From positions 14,102,954 through 14,166,953 of the forward strand of contig NC_060899.1 in assembly GCF_014805685.1 (NCBI RefSeq): DNA of 64,000 nt. Reading direction: 5' to 3'. Of this stretch, positions 48,825 through 64,000 are shown in pieces. The stretch's first letter is position 1. The number at the start of each line of letters is the position of its first letter. A program made the translations under genes and the position numbers. The notes under the pieces were generated by a model, which worked only from the letters and a program-made list of their open reading frames with translations, made no database searches and had not been told where the DNA came from. This DNA is from Silurus meridionalis. Its lineage: Eukaryota; Chordata; Actinopteri; Siluriformes; Siluridae.

Positions 48825-49323
48825 CAGGTAGTCCCTGAGTTACGATCTGGTTTGATTTTAGGATTTTTCGATCTTACAATGATGAAAGCAATATGGCAAA
48901 ATTGGGAAAATATTTTGTTTTGTGCAGCAGGCAAATGTAGCAGCATATGTGGTACGATACGTTCTGAGATGCCTTACTCTCGCCAGCGGTCGACGGTGTT
49001 AGAGTGCATATTTTTATGCGTTATATCAACACTCTTTTTGTTCGGCTCCGCCCTCAACTCACGAACTGTCCATGTGCCCACTGCCACACACATACAATAT
49101 ATACTGTAAAGTTTATACATTACTGTACTGTAAATTGCTCTGTATTTTTGTTTTATTATGTACTTTAATTTGTAAAATTGTTCACAAATTACAGTATACT
49201 ACCCCATACTGATACACCTTTCTTTAAGACTCCTGGGTAGGCTGGGCCATCTCAAAGTGGGATATTTTCAAGCTATGATGGGGTCATCGGAAAGCATCTC
49301 CATCCTAGGTCGGGGACTACCAG
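48825..49323. mobile_element. TIR element (pogo/Tigger-type MITE)
   Basis: Left end 'caggtagtccctgagttacg', right end the inverse of 'ctggtagtccccgacctagg', with TA on both sides (48823-48824 and 49324-49325). About 500 bp with no transposase frame. The tip 'GGTAGTCCCCGA' is shared with known pogo-like elements. Confidence 0.75.
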
Positions 49324-49325
49324 TA

Positions 49326-50678
49326 CTTTATATTGGGTTTTTTGAGGAAAGAAGGTGCAAAACCTCAAATATTGTGTCCTCCATGAGTGTCAACGGATAA
49401 CATTGTTTCCTCTCAAATTTTATCTCAGAAAACAAATCCGATGTAGTAAATAAACGTACATACTACAAGATAGCTAAATGTACAGTATTCCCAAACACCG
49501 AAGACATATGCTAAAAGGTGCTCACATTTTTATCCCCCCCATCACCCACCGAAGTTAAACAACTACTTTTTCTTTCCTTTCCTTTCCTTTTCTTATCCTT
49601 CACCAGGTGTACTTGGGACACATTTTAGACACCTGCAAATCGGAATGACAAAAGAGGTTAACTCTCTGACAAATGAAGTCTATCACATTATGAGTCACAC
49701 AAAGACTTCATTTTATTGCTTCTCTCAGCAGACAGATCACAAATATACACACAAGAGAACCAGCTCTGAAGGCAGGAACACAGGCCCAGGCAATAATTTT
49801 ATGTGGTAGGTTTCTGATAATAGGCAGTTTCTCCATCGTGCTACAAGTTCTTCTTTGTCTCATGTGTTTATAGGATATTTGTTTCTAGAAATTAACAGAT
49901 TTCTCTAAATCTACTCCAGTCTTCCAATTTTGGAGGATTATCAATAGTTGACATCTATACTCTAGTAAAAGCTTTTTTTGTTTTGCTTTGAAACACATGC
50001 GATTACCAGAATTACTTTTTTTTTCACCAGGAAATATAATCTGTTATACATCACAGTTGTTTCGTTCTAGTATTTCAGATGGTTCGGTGTTACTTTTATT
50101 AAATGTTTGCATTACTCGCTATAATGGTTTTTCTACTTGATACTGACAGTTAACAGTAACATGCAATTAACAAATGCAATGACCATGTTTGAAATCAACT
50201 GTAGGAATTATGTGACAAATTTTGATGTAGTTTCAGTAGATTTTAGAGCAATTCGAAACGATTCGTAAGCAAGTCAGGATTGTAGATGGAATTGCATTAG
50301 CCACAGCAATCCATGTCACATGGCCTCAACATTTACAGCACTCATTGTCTCATGCTTGTCTTTCAATGGTTGTTATTGATCACGGGCCTTGTGGCCATCA
50401 TAGGTACTTTCTAATATTGTGGCGTTTTTTTCATTGTTTTGTATTCTGGTATGAACATGATCGATTCTATGAAAAGGTGAACATTGCATCTTACCCATGG
50501 TTTATGTTTATTTTCCATCATTCGTGGTTGGAGAGTCCATGTAAGATGTAACCTTGAAAACTCTGCGCTGGAGTTTTTAATCTGAAGAAGACATTTGTCC
50601 TTAGTTCTGTACTTGAACAACAATTAGAGCTTTTTATTGTCTTCCTTAATATATATTTCTAAGTTTCTACACACTCAC
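49326..50678. other. Intergenic, no gene seen
   Basis: AT-rich with no convincing exon. If the mucin-like exon at 50679-51370 belongs to a gene, its next exon should lie here or further left on the minus strand; I could not identify it. Confidence 0.5.
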
Positions 50679-51370
50679 CTTCTCGAGGAAGTTCTCCATC
50701 ACTGTAGCGTCTGACAAATTCTCACTGCTGTTTATCTTCATCCGCATGTATATTCTTGTTGCATTTTGATTTTGTCGGCTGTTGGTTTTGGCAGGAGTAA
50801 GAGTGGCAGGAGCAGTAGTAGGTGCAAGAGCAGTAGCGAAAGCAGTAGTAGCAGCAGTAGGAAACGTATCAGTAGCATAAGCAGCAGTAGCAGCAGTAGG
50901 AAAAGTATAAGTAGCATAAGCAGCAGTAGTATACGGAGGAAAAGTATCAGTAGCATAAGCAGCAGTAGTATACGGAGGAAAAGTATCAGTAGCAAAAGCA
51001 GCAGTAGTATAGGTAGCTGTAGCAGGAGTAGTAGGAACAGGAGTTGTAGTAGCAGGAGTTGTAGTAGCAGGAGTAGTAGGAACAGGAGTTGTAGTAGCAG
51101 GAGTAGTAGGAACAGGAGTAGTAGGAACAGGAGTAGTAGGAACAGAAGTGGTAGGAGCAGGAGTAGTAGGAACAGGAGTAGTAGCAGGAGTAGTAGGAAC
51201 AGGAGTAGTAGGAACAGGAGTGGTAGTAGCAGAAGTAGTAGCAGGAGTAGTAGTAGCAATAGTAGCAGCAGCTGTAGCAGGAGTAGTAGTAACAGCAGTA
51301 TTAATAACAGTAGCTGCAGCAGTACTACTTGTAGTTATACTTGAAGAAGTTGCTGTAATGAAAACTGGGG
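50679..51370 (-). CDS. Thr/Pro/Ala-rich mucin-like exon, gene unidentified
   Basis: The minus-strand open frame is bounded by a good acceptor (TTTTCAG ending at 51371) and donor (AAG-GTGAGT at 50679/50678), about 230 residues. It starts APVFITATSSSITTSS, runs through irregular TTPVPTTPATTT units, then four blocks of roughly 15 residues containing AAYATDTFPPYTT-like units, and ends in a non-repetitive segment (RIYMRMKINSSEN, then LSDATVMENFLEK) that resembles the start of a SEA-type or similar extracellular domain. Heavy O-glycosylation would be expected. A possible signal-peptide exon lies at 51848-51880 (DIVLICAIQ before a GTAAG donor, phase 1 and matching), but its initiator position reads ATA, so the 5' end is unresolved. 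I do not recognise the gene. It may be the front of a membrane mucin or adhesion receptor, or a broken copy. Confidence 0.45.
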
Positions 51371-51429
51371 CTGAAAAGAACATAAGACATTTGCACATTA
51401 CTTTCATAAATGTTAATCAGTTCAGATAT

Positions 51430-51472
<43 letters not shown>

Positions 51473-52556
51473 AAACTACTACTACTATTGAAACTCGATT
51501 CTTACGCGGCTGCCGGGAAGGGACCCATTGTGATAAGAAAATAGCCAAACCTGTAGAACAAATGCATTGAACGTATTTTTACTATGGTATAATTAATTAT
51601 ATCATCTACTATGATATATTTGCTTATCCAATGTTTTAATCAATATTTAATCATCAATAAATTATTAAATGAATAACAGTTTACCCAATGAAAGACCCAG
51701 AGACTTTTGGGACATCTGTTGAAGACAGGGAAAGGACAATGGCTAGCCGAGGCAGCAGCAATCACATTGAATCATGTTTCAATTCGCGATGCGACATTGA
51801 AATAAAGAAAATCGAAAAACAGAACACAAGTTTAAGAAGGTTCTTACCTTGAATAGCGCAGATCAGCACAATGTCTATCTGACTATGTTACACTCGGGGC
51901 TACTGAGTTTGTTTGAGGTTTCATTTGAAAACCAAATGTACGTATAAAGGAAATGCAAATGGTTTGTACTTAAGGATATTTAATCACTATAAACCTCACG
52001 AGGCAAATAACATGCACAGTTTGTTAATCTCATTTGTATATGCTTTATTACTTAGCATTCTGACTGCGCTCTAGTATGTAGAAATTTCTAGTATGAATTT
52101 ATTTTAAAAGTTTGTCTTTTATATCTGCAAATTTTTGAAGTGCTGAGAAGTTTTTGTGGTGTTTCTTGTGGTTATTAAGCTTAAAGAGAGACACGAGTGA
52201 TGCAACTGCTATTTATAGCTGCTATAATGCAAGCAATCTCATTTCCACCAACTTGGCTCGCTGGCAGTTCATAACGTTAAAGGTAACTATAAACTGACAA
52301 ATACTAAGACTCATTGTTTACTGATGCAGTGTATAATGTCAGAGTTGGAACTGGTAGAAAAGACTTCACATGCTTTTGTAAGAAAAATATTGCCATTTTA
52401 CTGTGTTATTTTTTGCGCAAATTATGTGAAAATGAAATCAATAAACAGTGCCAGCTGTTAGCTGATCAATATGCTGGTCTTTCAGTGGTAATGGACTTTA
52501 TTTTCACTTTTGATATATGAAAAAAATGAAAAAGTTGTAGTAACCATACATTTTAA

Positions 52557-52597
<41 letters not shown>

Positions 52598-52614
52598 GTA
52601 AAAATAATAATAAC

Positions 52615-52645
<31 letters not shown>

Positions 52646-52894
52646 TATTTAGACTCCTAAGTTACAATGAGACTGATTCTTGACAGTGGATAAATATATG
52701 TGAGCCACATAGGTGTTGAAATTATCATTGCTGTCATTTTAAATCACTGCCAACTCCCTTATTTTGCACTATATTTGCATCAGTGCAGGTAAAACAGTCA
52801 GTCAGGTGACACTTCATCGTCCCCAAAATCATCACTGTTGAAACTAAATGAGAGAAAGGTCTACTGAACTGTTTTGTTGTTACTATTCAATTTC

Positions 52895-52974
<80 letters not shown>

Positions 52975-53359
52975 TATTTTATACCCAGTGTAATGAGTAT
53001 AATAAATAGGAAGCCTATATTGGATATTTATATATTATTTCTATATTGGAAGAGCTTGTAGAGCTTAAGTTCTGTCAACTGGGTAACTTCAACTGAACCA
53101 TCAGGGTTTGGCTGAATTTGGCAGTGGACTACATTACCCATTAGAGCTGGCAGGTCACACGTCATCACACGTCACACCTGTTTCTTAGTACTGCTAGTTA
53201 GCATTTCTATTTATGTTTGAGCTTCTTTGTGGGTCATTGTCAAGTTTTTGCTGATGTCTTTATGAGGAGGTGTTCTCAAAATCTTGGTACGGCTACATGT
53301 ACTGTTACACACTTAAAAAAAAAAGAAAAGAAAAGAAAAGAGAGAGAAAAAGTATACAT
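51371..53359. other. Intergenic/upstream of the mucin-like exon, repeat-rich
   Basis: Contains (AAT)n at 51436-51468 and 52555-52643, a (TA)n run at 52900-52971 and the possible signal-peptide exon at 51848-51880 (minus). No other gene seen. Confidence 0.55.
52900..52971 (+). repeat. (AT)n microsatellite
   Basis: About 36 AT units. Confidence 0.97.
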
Positions 53360-54350
53360 ACAGTACTGTTTTTTTTAGGATGCTTTCATAATTTCTATTT
53401 TTTTTTTTATTATCAATTGAACAGAAGAAAAATCTAAATCAAATCAATATTTGATGTGAACAGCCTTTGCCTTCAAACCAGCATCTATTCTTACACTTGC
53501 AAACTTTGTACACTTGCCCAAAGTAAGGAATTTTGTCTGCTCAGAGGCAGATGTATGATCAACTAGTCATACCAAGCAGGTGCTATTTAGGATGAAACAC
53601 AGTAATTAACTAAAACCGAAACAGCTGTGTAGGAGGCTTCAAACTGGGTGAGGAATAGCCAAACTCTGTTACTAAAGTGAAGTTGTGCAAGACGGTTTCA
53701 TGTCACAGGTCACACACCATCGCAAGACTGAGCACAGCAACAAGACTGATAGTCCCACTGCACCAGCAAGGTCTCTCCCAGGCAAATATGTTCAAACAGA
53801 CTGGGGTTTCAAGATGTGTCCTTCAAGGTATTTTAAAGAAACACAGAAACAGGTAATATTGAGGTCTGTTGGTGGAGTGGATAGTCAAGGAAATTTAATG
53901 TACCCATGCTTACTTTCCTTCGATATGGGTAGATGTCCAGCAGTGCCATCAGAAACGTATTGGAGTACATTGAGACCTAGTGAGAACCATTTACTGTCTG
54001 AATAAGTCTAGCCACAAGTGGTCTTGGTCTTAAAGCCATACTGTACATCCAAGAGTCAAGTCAAGTCAACTACAATATAGAAACAAGGCTCAACTACACA
54101 TGAAAATGTAGGGAACGTGGGCAGCACATGCTCTTGAGGCATATGTGTATGTGTATGTGTGTGTGTGTGTGTGTATATGAATATACATGTATACAACACA
54201 TCGAACACCAAAATAAATGGGTTACAGCATCTGAAGATTACAGTGGAGTCCCCTTCTACAGGAGGCACGTCAATGCAATGAGGTTAAAACTTTGCTCCAA
54301 CACTGATTTGCATGATGTATGCGTCACTGCTAGAGAAACAGCCGACCAAG
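53360..54350 (+). mobile_element. Tc1-like transposon, decayed
   Basis: Left tip 'acagtactgt', then 'ggatgctttcataatt', 'tgaacagaagaaaaatctaa', 'aacagctgtgtaggaggctt' and 'gcaaggtctctcccaggcaa' in the order of a familiar fish Tc1-like element. Transposase remnants follow (region of 'tcaagatgtg', 'gatgtccagcagtgccatca', 'gccacaagtggtct', 'aaacaaggctcaactac') with frameshifts and deletions. The DDE core is not intact. A further Tc1-type scrap lies near 54420-54500. Confidence 0.75.
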
Positions 54351-55039
54351 CGTAAATAACTTCAAACAGCAACGTCCGAACTGGAACTTTGTTGACCCCT
54401 TCTGTCTTTTCATATAATCCCAGATAGATTTAATGATGTTGAGATCAGGGCACAGTATTCACAGCACTGCAACGTTACAGCCTTATTCCAAAATGGAAAA
54501 AAAGTACTACCTCTCTACCTTCATCAGTGATGTAACTGTAGCCCATGACCTTTAGTTCACAAAGAGATCATAAGAGACCTGAACCTGAACAGATCTTATT
54601 CAGGAGGTGGTTTGTTCCCAGCACAGCAGTAACATTGAGGTGTTTGTAACATGTGTAATCTACAGCTGTGAGCGTACCATTCTTTGTAGTGTTACTCATC
54701 CTTACACCAGTGTCATTTTCACACTTTGCTGTTGGATGGATATTTTCAGTTTCACAGCAGGGACACAAGTTGGTTCACTCTCAGATAGTACTGAGGAGAG
54801 AGCCATCATGTCTGCTTGCTTCACAACCTTCAACACAAACGGTGTAACACGTGCTGCCAGAAGATGCAGATGATTAAAGAAGAAGCGAATAAAGGTGCAG
54901 ATACATCATCCATAAATGTTTAGTATTGTAGTGTAGGGGATATGAACTCGTTCACTCAGTCAAGTGGTAAATTAGTAATGTTTTTTTTGTTTCCTCCATG
55001 TTTTTTTCACTCTGTGTGTTGTTGCTATGAGACGTGCAG
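54351..55039. other. Upstream flank of wbp1, no gene seen
   Basis: Transposon scraps and short unrelated open frames; no supported exon. Confidence 0.5.
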
Positions 55040-55464
55040 CCTACCGCTTTGCCGCACTATGATTGGTTGTCACGGCCGAGCCAATCAGCATGAAGCCCGC
55101 TTCCCATCCATGTAATCCTCTGTCCCGCAGTCTCTCTGTCCCCTTCCCCCCCTAACCCCCAACACCACCACCACTTATTATTATCAGCGGGGCCTTTCCG
55201 CCTCTTTCTTTCGTTTTTTTTTTTACGCTTAGCGCGTCGCAGGCGCTCCCGGTTTGGCCGTTAATCCGCCGCGAGCGCCATGTTAATGCAGACGCGGCGA
55301 GCAATGGCGCACCGGGACCATGGCGAGGCGCAAACACGGGAGGATGAAGAGACATGTAGGGATTAGAGACGCTCGGACGGCACGGTTTTGAGAATCGGGT
55401 CGGAGAGGATCAGATCGGATTCTCGGAGCGGGTCGGAAAGGGCACTCGTGTCCTCGGCGGAACG
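55040..55464 (+). promoter_or_regulatory. wbp1: CpG-rich promoter and non-coding first exon of wbp1
   Basis: Base composition shifts to GC- and CpG-rich. Two CCAAT boxes face each other 15 bp apart: ATTGG at 55062-55066 and CCAAT at 55081-55085 (NF-Y-type). A GCCATGTT element (YY1-like core) lies at 55277-55284. A donor (AACG-GTGCGT) at 55464/55465 can end the first exon. The transcription start is inferred to lie between about 55150 and 55300. Confidence 0.6.
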
Positions 55465-55996
55465 GTGCGTAAATTTTGCGCGTCGCTAAAGACGCGTCGG
55501 TGCGTCCATCCATTTCTTTTCTTTTTTTTTTTCTTTATGGCCTCGGAAATACTACAAGAAATATTTCTGCAGATTTGGGTTGGTCGTAATTTGCTTATTG
55601 TTATAGTCGCGCGCGCCTTTGATGGACGTGCGCTCTGTTGGATGATGATGATGATGGTGATGATGGTAGTGATGATGATGAAGACGGGCTCGCTCATTCT
55701 TTGCCTTCTTGTGACATTTGCACCACAGATCATCCGAACCAACAGTTCGTAGTAATAAAACATGGCTGCTTTATTGAGCTGCCCTTCACGTGAAATGAGC
55801 TGCACGTGCACACACGCGCGCACAAATAATTCATGCAAATCTCCGGCTTAATAATAACTATGCATAATGCATATGCACAAATCCGGACCCTTGCATAGTT
55901 ATTATTATTTTAGTTTTGCATGATTATTTTTTGTTTTGCATCTTTTTTGCAGGCTGCAAGACTAAATTCTTCTTGTTTGTCCTGTTGTTCATGTAG

Positions 55997-56038
55997 ATGG
56001 CTGTGGCCGAACGTGTCAAGAACAGCATCCTTCCCCAG
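55997..56038 (+). other. wbp1: Small wbp1 5' exon with ATG; uORF or alternative N-terminus
   Basis: The acceptor ATGTAG is followed immediately by ATG and 14 open codons (MAVAERVKNSILPQ) and a GTAACT donor. If joined to the best acceptor downstream (TCTCAG ending at 58680) the frame stops after two codons (K, S, TGA), giving a 16-codon upstream ORF. If joined to a weaker acceptor at 58740/58741 it continues in frame into WBP1. The sequence does not decide between these. Confidence 0.45.
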
Positions 56039-56379
56039 GTAACTCTCTTTTTTTAAAGTACGGTATTGTGTGGTTTGTTTCTTATATCTGCGTCAGTTTG
56101 TGGGTCAACCTGCTGCATCAGCTCTGAGATTCCCAGGCTAGTAGATCACCAGATCACCCTGCTGATCTCTGCAGATTGAGCGAGCATTAAATCTTGGAGT
56201 GAATTAAGCATTTGCACGAGACTGTATGGCACAAAATGTAATAAATAAAAATCTGAAATTGTTCATGGTTTCATTTATTGCTTTATCACTTTTTCACACA
56301 ATTTTCCATACGAAACCATTTTTAAAACATATCTTCATGGAGCTGGCTTTGTGCACAGGGAACAGGTTCTGGTCTCCTA

Positions 56380-56432
56380 GTTCTGGTGAGGGGAAAATTT
56401 AATGTGAATTTCTTACTTGGATAAATAAAGTC

Positions 56433-56496
<64 letters not shown>
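56380..56496 (+). mobile_element. LINE 3' terminus with (ATCT)n tail
   Basis: 'ttcttacttggataaataaa' followed by about 16 ATCT units is the usual 3' end of a fish/vertebrate non-LTR element, with the tetranucleotide tail in the + orientation. Confidence 0.6.
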
Positions 56497-57141
56497 GCAC
56501 AGTACATGCATGTCTATGTTTATGCGCATGTCAGAAAAAAGAAAAAGCAGTGCATAAACGCTAAGATTTTGGATTTATTCTCACATCATAATTTACCAAC
56601 ATTAATAAAATATAGTATTTGTATATGGAATTGTATAAGTTGCAGAATGTTAACATCAAATGGATCTTTTAAAATCAGGATAAAATCAAAATAAGGAGGG
56701 AAACATTTAATACAAATGATATAAAGAAGTGTATCTCAGTATTAAGCAATACAAGGATGATGCATAAATATTCATAGATGTAAAAAAAAAAAAAAAAAAA
56801 AAAAAGATTGTTTATGAGATTTCAACAGAATAATTGCTCTGCCTATAGTATCTGATGATCCTCCAGGTCTTCCTCAGGTATCTTCTAGTCGTAATGTCCT
56901 TACTGGACGGGTGGATTCTCTTATCAGAGAATGATAACTGATGCGCAGGACAGTTTTTTTTTTTTTTTTTTTTTACAGTTACAGCGTAAAGTACAACTTG
57001 AGGATTCTGGGGTGCATACAGGTTGCCTGAAGTTGCAGATACACACTTGTGAATTCCTCATGACAATTTTGTTATGTAGGTGAAATTCTTAGTGTTGTGG
57101 ACACAAGGGAATTAAAAGCTGCTGACAGTCTTTACTGCAGC

Positions 57142-57234
<93 letters not shown>
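57142..57234 (+). repeat. (ATCT)n microsatellite
   Basis: About 23 units, preceded by 'aaagctgctgacagtctttactgc'-type sequence (shown in part) often seen near LINE or DNA-element ends. Confidence 0.95.
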
Positions 57235-57519
57235 ATCACAATGTTGCAGGTTTAGGCCAGGTATAAGTCAAAATACACAGTAATAGGAGGTGTATATAAA
57301 TAAATTCATAGTCTATGAGTTAAAGAGGAGCAAAAGTAATTCTCCTTTTGAAATTCATATTTTTTCCTTCAAGTAAGACTTTTTTCCTTCATAAGGTTTC
57401 TGTAATATTGATCAAACAAAAGCATGAATTATTAAACATTATATTTATATAATATATATATATATATTATTAAATCTTGAATGTGGGCTGCTTCCAAAGC
57501 TACATACTACTAAGCTAAA

Positions 57520-57930
57520 TACAGTATATTGACAAAGGTGCACTTTTTGAACATCCTATTTCACATTTTGTCTCAATCTGTTCCTATAATAACCTTCTGG
57601 GAAGATGTTCCATCGGATTTTGGAGCGTGCTTGTGGAGATTTGTGCTCCTTTAGATACAAGGGTGTTAATCAAGTCAGGTACTAATGTAGGTGAGGTGAG
57701 GAGGCCTGGAGTACATTCAGCATTTCACTTACTCCCAAAGGTGTCTGATAGTTGTGTTTCTAGCTCTATAGCAGGAGATCTTCCACTTCAAACCATGTGA
57801 AACATAGCTTCATGGAGATGGCTTTGTCATTGTCATGCTGGAACAGGTTTGGGTCTCCTGGTTCAAATGAATGCAAACTGATGTTATTGGGTGCAATTGT
57901 ATGTGTAAGATCTTTGGGGAAGAATCACAG
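57520..57930. mobile_element. Family-A MITE, longest copy
   Basis: 'agtatattgacaaaggtgca' at the left, then 'ttctgggaagatgttccatc', 'ggagcgtgcttgtggagatt', 'gtcatgctggaacaggtttg'. Shared with 4721-5080 and 18025-18205. The right end is unclear. Confidence 0.65.
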
Positions 57931-58689
57931 ATAGGTACTTAGCCATGTTATTAATCAATCCCACAATATGTTCTCCCATGAGAAGCATTACTATAACGCA
58001 GAAATGGGAAGATCTTACATTCAACTACTTTAGTGAGCCTTTAGCAGGACATCAGCATCAAAAGACCTCCACTGTAGGCTTTAAATCTTGCTCCAAAACC
58101 AAATACTGTAGTAGGTCAACACTGTATTTCCAGATTCCAATGATACTATGGTATAGGTAACACATAGCTACAATATTGACATAGGAGTGGGACACAGGTT
58201 CCCACACCTGCTGCTTGAATTTTTCAGAAGGCTGATAGTTAGCTGTTTGGTTGAATCGAGTGTGGAGTGTACACATCTAGATGTTGCCAGGAGAACATCT
58301 AGAACCTACATGCAATCTAGAGATGTGACCAATTCAACAGATAATATGTTCAGCAAACTTTAGTACATCAGAAAAAGCCACATTCACTTGATATTTAAAG
58401 TAAAATACAGATGCTTGGCACCCTAATCACATCTACTGTAAGGTAAATAATTATGCAAAATTCTGCGTCAATGTTTTTCTACACAAAAAATCATTACCAT
58501 TTTATTTATGACTCCGATCAGAGAAAAAGGTGGAATAAATGCTAAATATAGTATTTGGCTCGGCTTGTATGCACTATCATAACATTTCAAAAACACATTT
58601 GCATTAAAAAAAAAAAAAAAACATGAGCATGGAGACTATTTGTGAGATCGTTGTGAAACTAAAGTCCTCTTGTCTCTCAGAAGTCCTGA

Positions 58690-63201
<4,512 letters not shown>

Positions 63202-63544
63202 CTGACAGACAGGCTGTTGAAATCCGGGGCACGTGAGCCGTGCGTCAGCGGTGCCGAGAGAGCCTTCGGCTACGCAAAAGGGTATTGCCATTTAGTCTGA
63301 GTTCTAAACTAGGCGTGCTGTTGCATTAGGACTGACGTCGTAGGGTGGTGAAAACGTGAAACTCTTACTTAATAGCATAGCATAGGAAGGTCTCTCCAGC
63401 TCTTCCTCGTCCTCTTTCTCCCTCTCATTGTCTCTTTGTCTGTCGTAGGATAAATGTCCTCGGTTCTCCAGCGCTTAAGAAGAAGCCTGTTTTGTGCCGA
63501 CAGAGAGACTGATGTTTGAGCCACACACTCGGGCCTAATCCACA

Positions 63545-63585
<41 letters not shown>

Positions 63586-64000
63586 ATGTACACTGAAACA
63601 CAGTAAACTTTGTGTATGACACTATCTGGGACGGAGACATGGTGGTCCCTCTGTGAACACTTCTGTACTCAGTAGCACATGCAACAACCAACTTTCCTTT
63701 TACATCTCTCTCTTTCTCTCTCTCTCTCTCCGTCTCCCTAGTTCTTTCTCGATCTCTCTCGCCCTCTTTCTTGTTTCTCGCCATCATAGTTCCTGGCGCA
63801 GAATTCGAGATCTAGTCTGTTCTGTTGCTGTGTTGTACATGTCGATAGATTACAAAGTTGCTTGAACAGTAAACATGCAATAACACACTCTAACACACAC
63901 TCTAACACACACACACACATCTGTCCTGGGTTCCTCTGGGTAATGTAGTTCACACTAGGTCAGGCAGCCATTTTGTGCTTGGTGTTATCTGGAGCTTATC
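63202..64000 (+). other. wbp1: wbp1 3' untranslated region (start)
   Basis: Follows the TGA at 63199-63201. Includes (CA)n at 63546-63582 and (TC)-rich runs at 63705-63730. No AATAAA was recognised before the window ends, so the UTR probably continues beyond it. Confidence 0.5.
63546..63582 (+). repeat. (CA)n microsatellite in the wbp1 3' UTR
   Basis: About 18 CA units; the minus strand would carry (TG)n. Confidence 0.95.

Larger units (their letters stand above)
56039..58680 (+). other. wbp1: wbp1 intron, repeat-filled
   Basis: Holds (ATCT)n tracts at 56432-56496 and 57142-57234, family-A MITE pieces (56320-56400, 57520-57930), T and A homopolymers, and no coding exon that I can support. 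Confidence 0.55.

Noticed and set aside
50766..51438. Plus-strand Ser/Arg-rich and Gly/Val-rich open frames and a minus-strand Leu-rich frame across the mucin-like exon
   Set aside because: Shadow frames of the trinucleotide-biased exon; only the Thr/Pro minus-strand frame has splice boundaries and non-repetitive ends.
53685..54005. 106-residue plus-strand open frame
   Set aside because: Frame through a decayed Tc1-like element; not a continuous transposase and not a host gene.
55263..55380. ATG-initiated frames in the CpG-rich region as the WBP1 start
   Set aside because: They are short, end in stops and do not connect in phase with the WBP1 exons.

Overview
The window is teleost nuclear DNA. 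Genes are split by GT-AG introns, (CA)n, (TG)n and (ATCT)n microsatellites are dense, and the interspersed repeats are of kinds common in fish: Tc1-like, hAT-like and TA-flanked MITEs, LINE 3' ends and tRNA-type SINEs. The species cannot be fixed from sequence alone; an otophysan such as a catfish is a guess.

Layout. (1) 236-12071, + strand: the last 17 exons of a MAP7/ensconsin gene, whose 5' end lies outside the window, followed by its 3' UTR. They give a 742-residue reading frame with consistent splice phases: an N-terminal microtubule-binding coiled coil, a Ser/Pro-rich linker and the C-terminal MAP7 (kinesin-1-binding) coiled coil. (2) 14491-44996, - strand: a tandem array of chemokine receptor genes of the XCR1-like kind. 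Six appear complete (14.5, 19.6, 22.6, 33.0, 35.9 and 39.6 kb). One (28.1 kb) has lost its usual start codon. Four are broken: fragments at 21.3, 25.6 and 31.4 kb, and a frameshifted full-length copy at 44.0 kb. The complete genes share one architecture: a four-base first coding exon (ATG+G), an intron of 0.1-1 kb, and one exon carrying all seven helices. Left-over copies of the promoter/first-exon unit without a receptor body show that cassettes were repeatedly duplicated and lost. (3) 45-55 kb: repeat-rich DNA with a - strand Thr/Pro-rich mucin-like exon (50.7-51.4 kb). (4) 55.04-63.2 kb, + strand: a CpG-rich promoter and the gene for WW domain-binding protein 1 (WBP1), with its Cys-rich ectodomain, single membrane helix, PPPPY motif and conserved GDSGIEVC motif.

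MAP7 and WBP1 are conserved single genes flanking the receptor array; nothing suggests that the three units act together. The array is the dynamic part. Its members vary at positions normally fixed in chemokine receptors: the DRY arginine, the N-terminus/ECL3 disulphide, the TM1 Asn and the start codon. This suggests relaxed constraint or a shift to atypical receptor roles. Other points of note are a 32-bp-arm near-perfect hairpin in a MAP7 intron and long (GT)n tracts abutting 3' splice sites in both MAP7 and WBP1.
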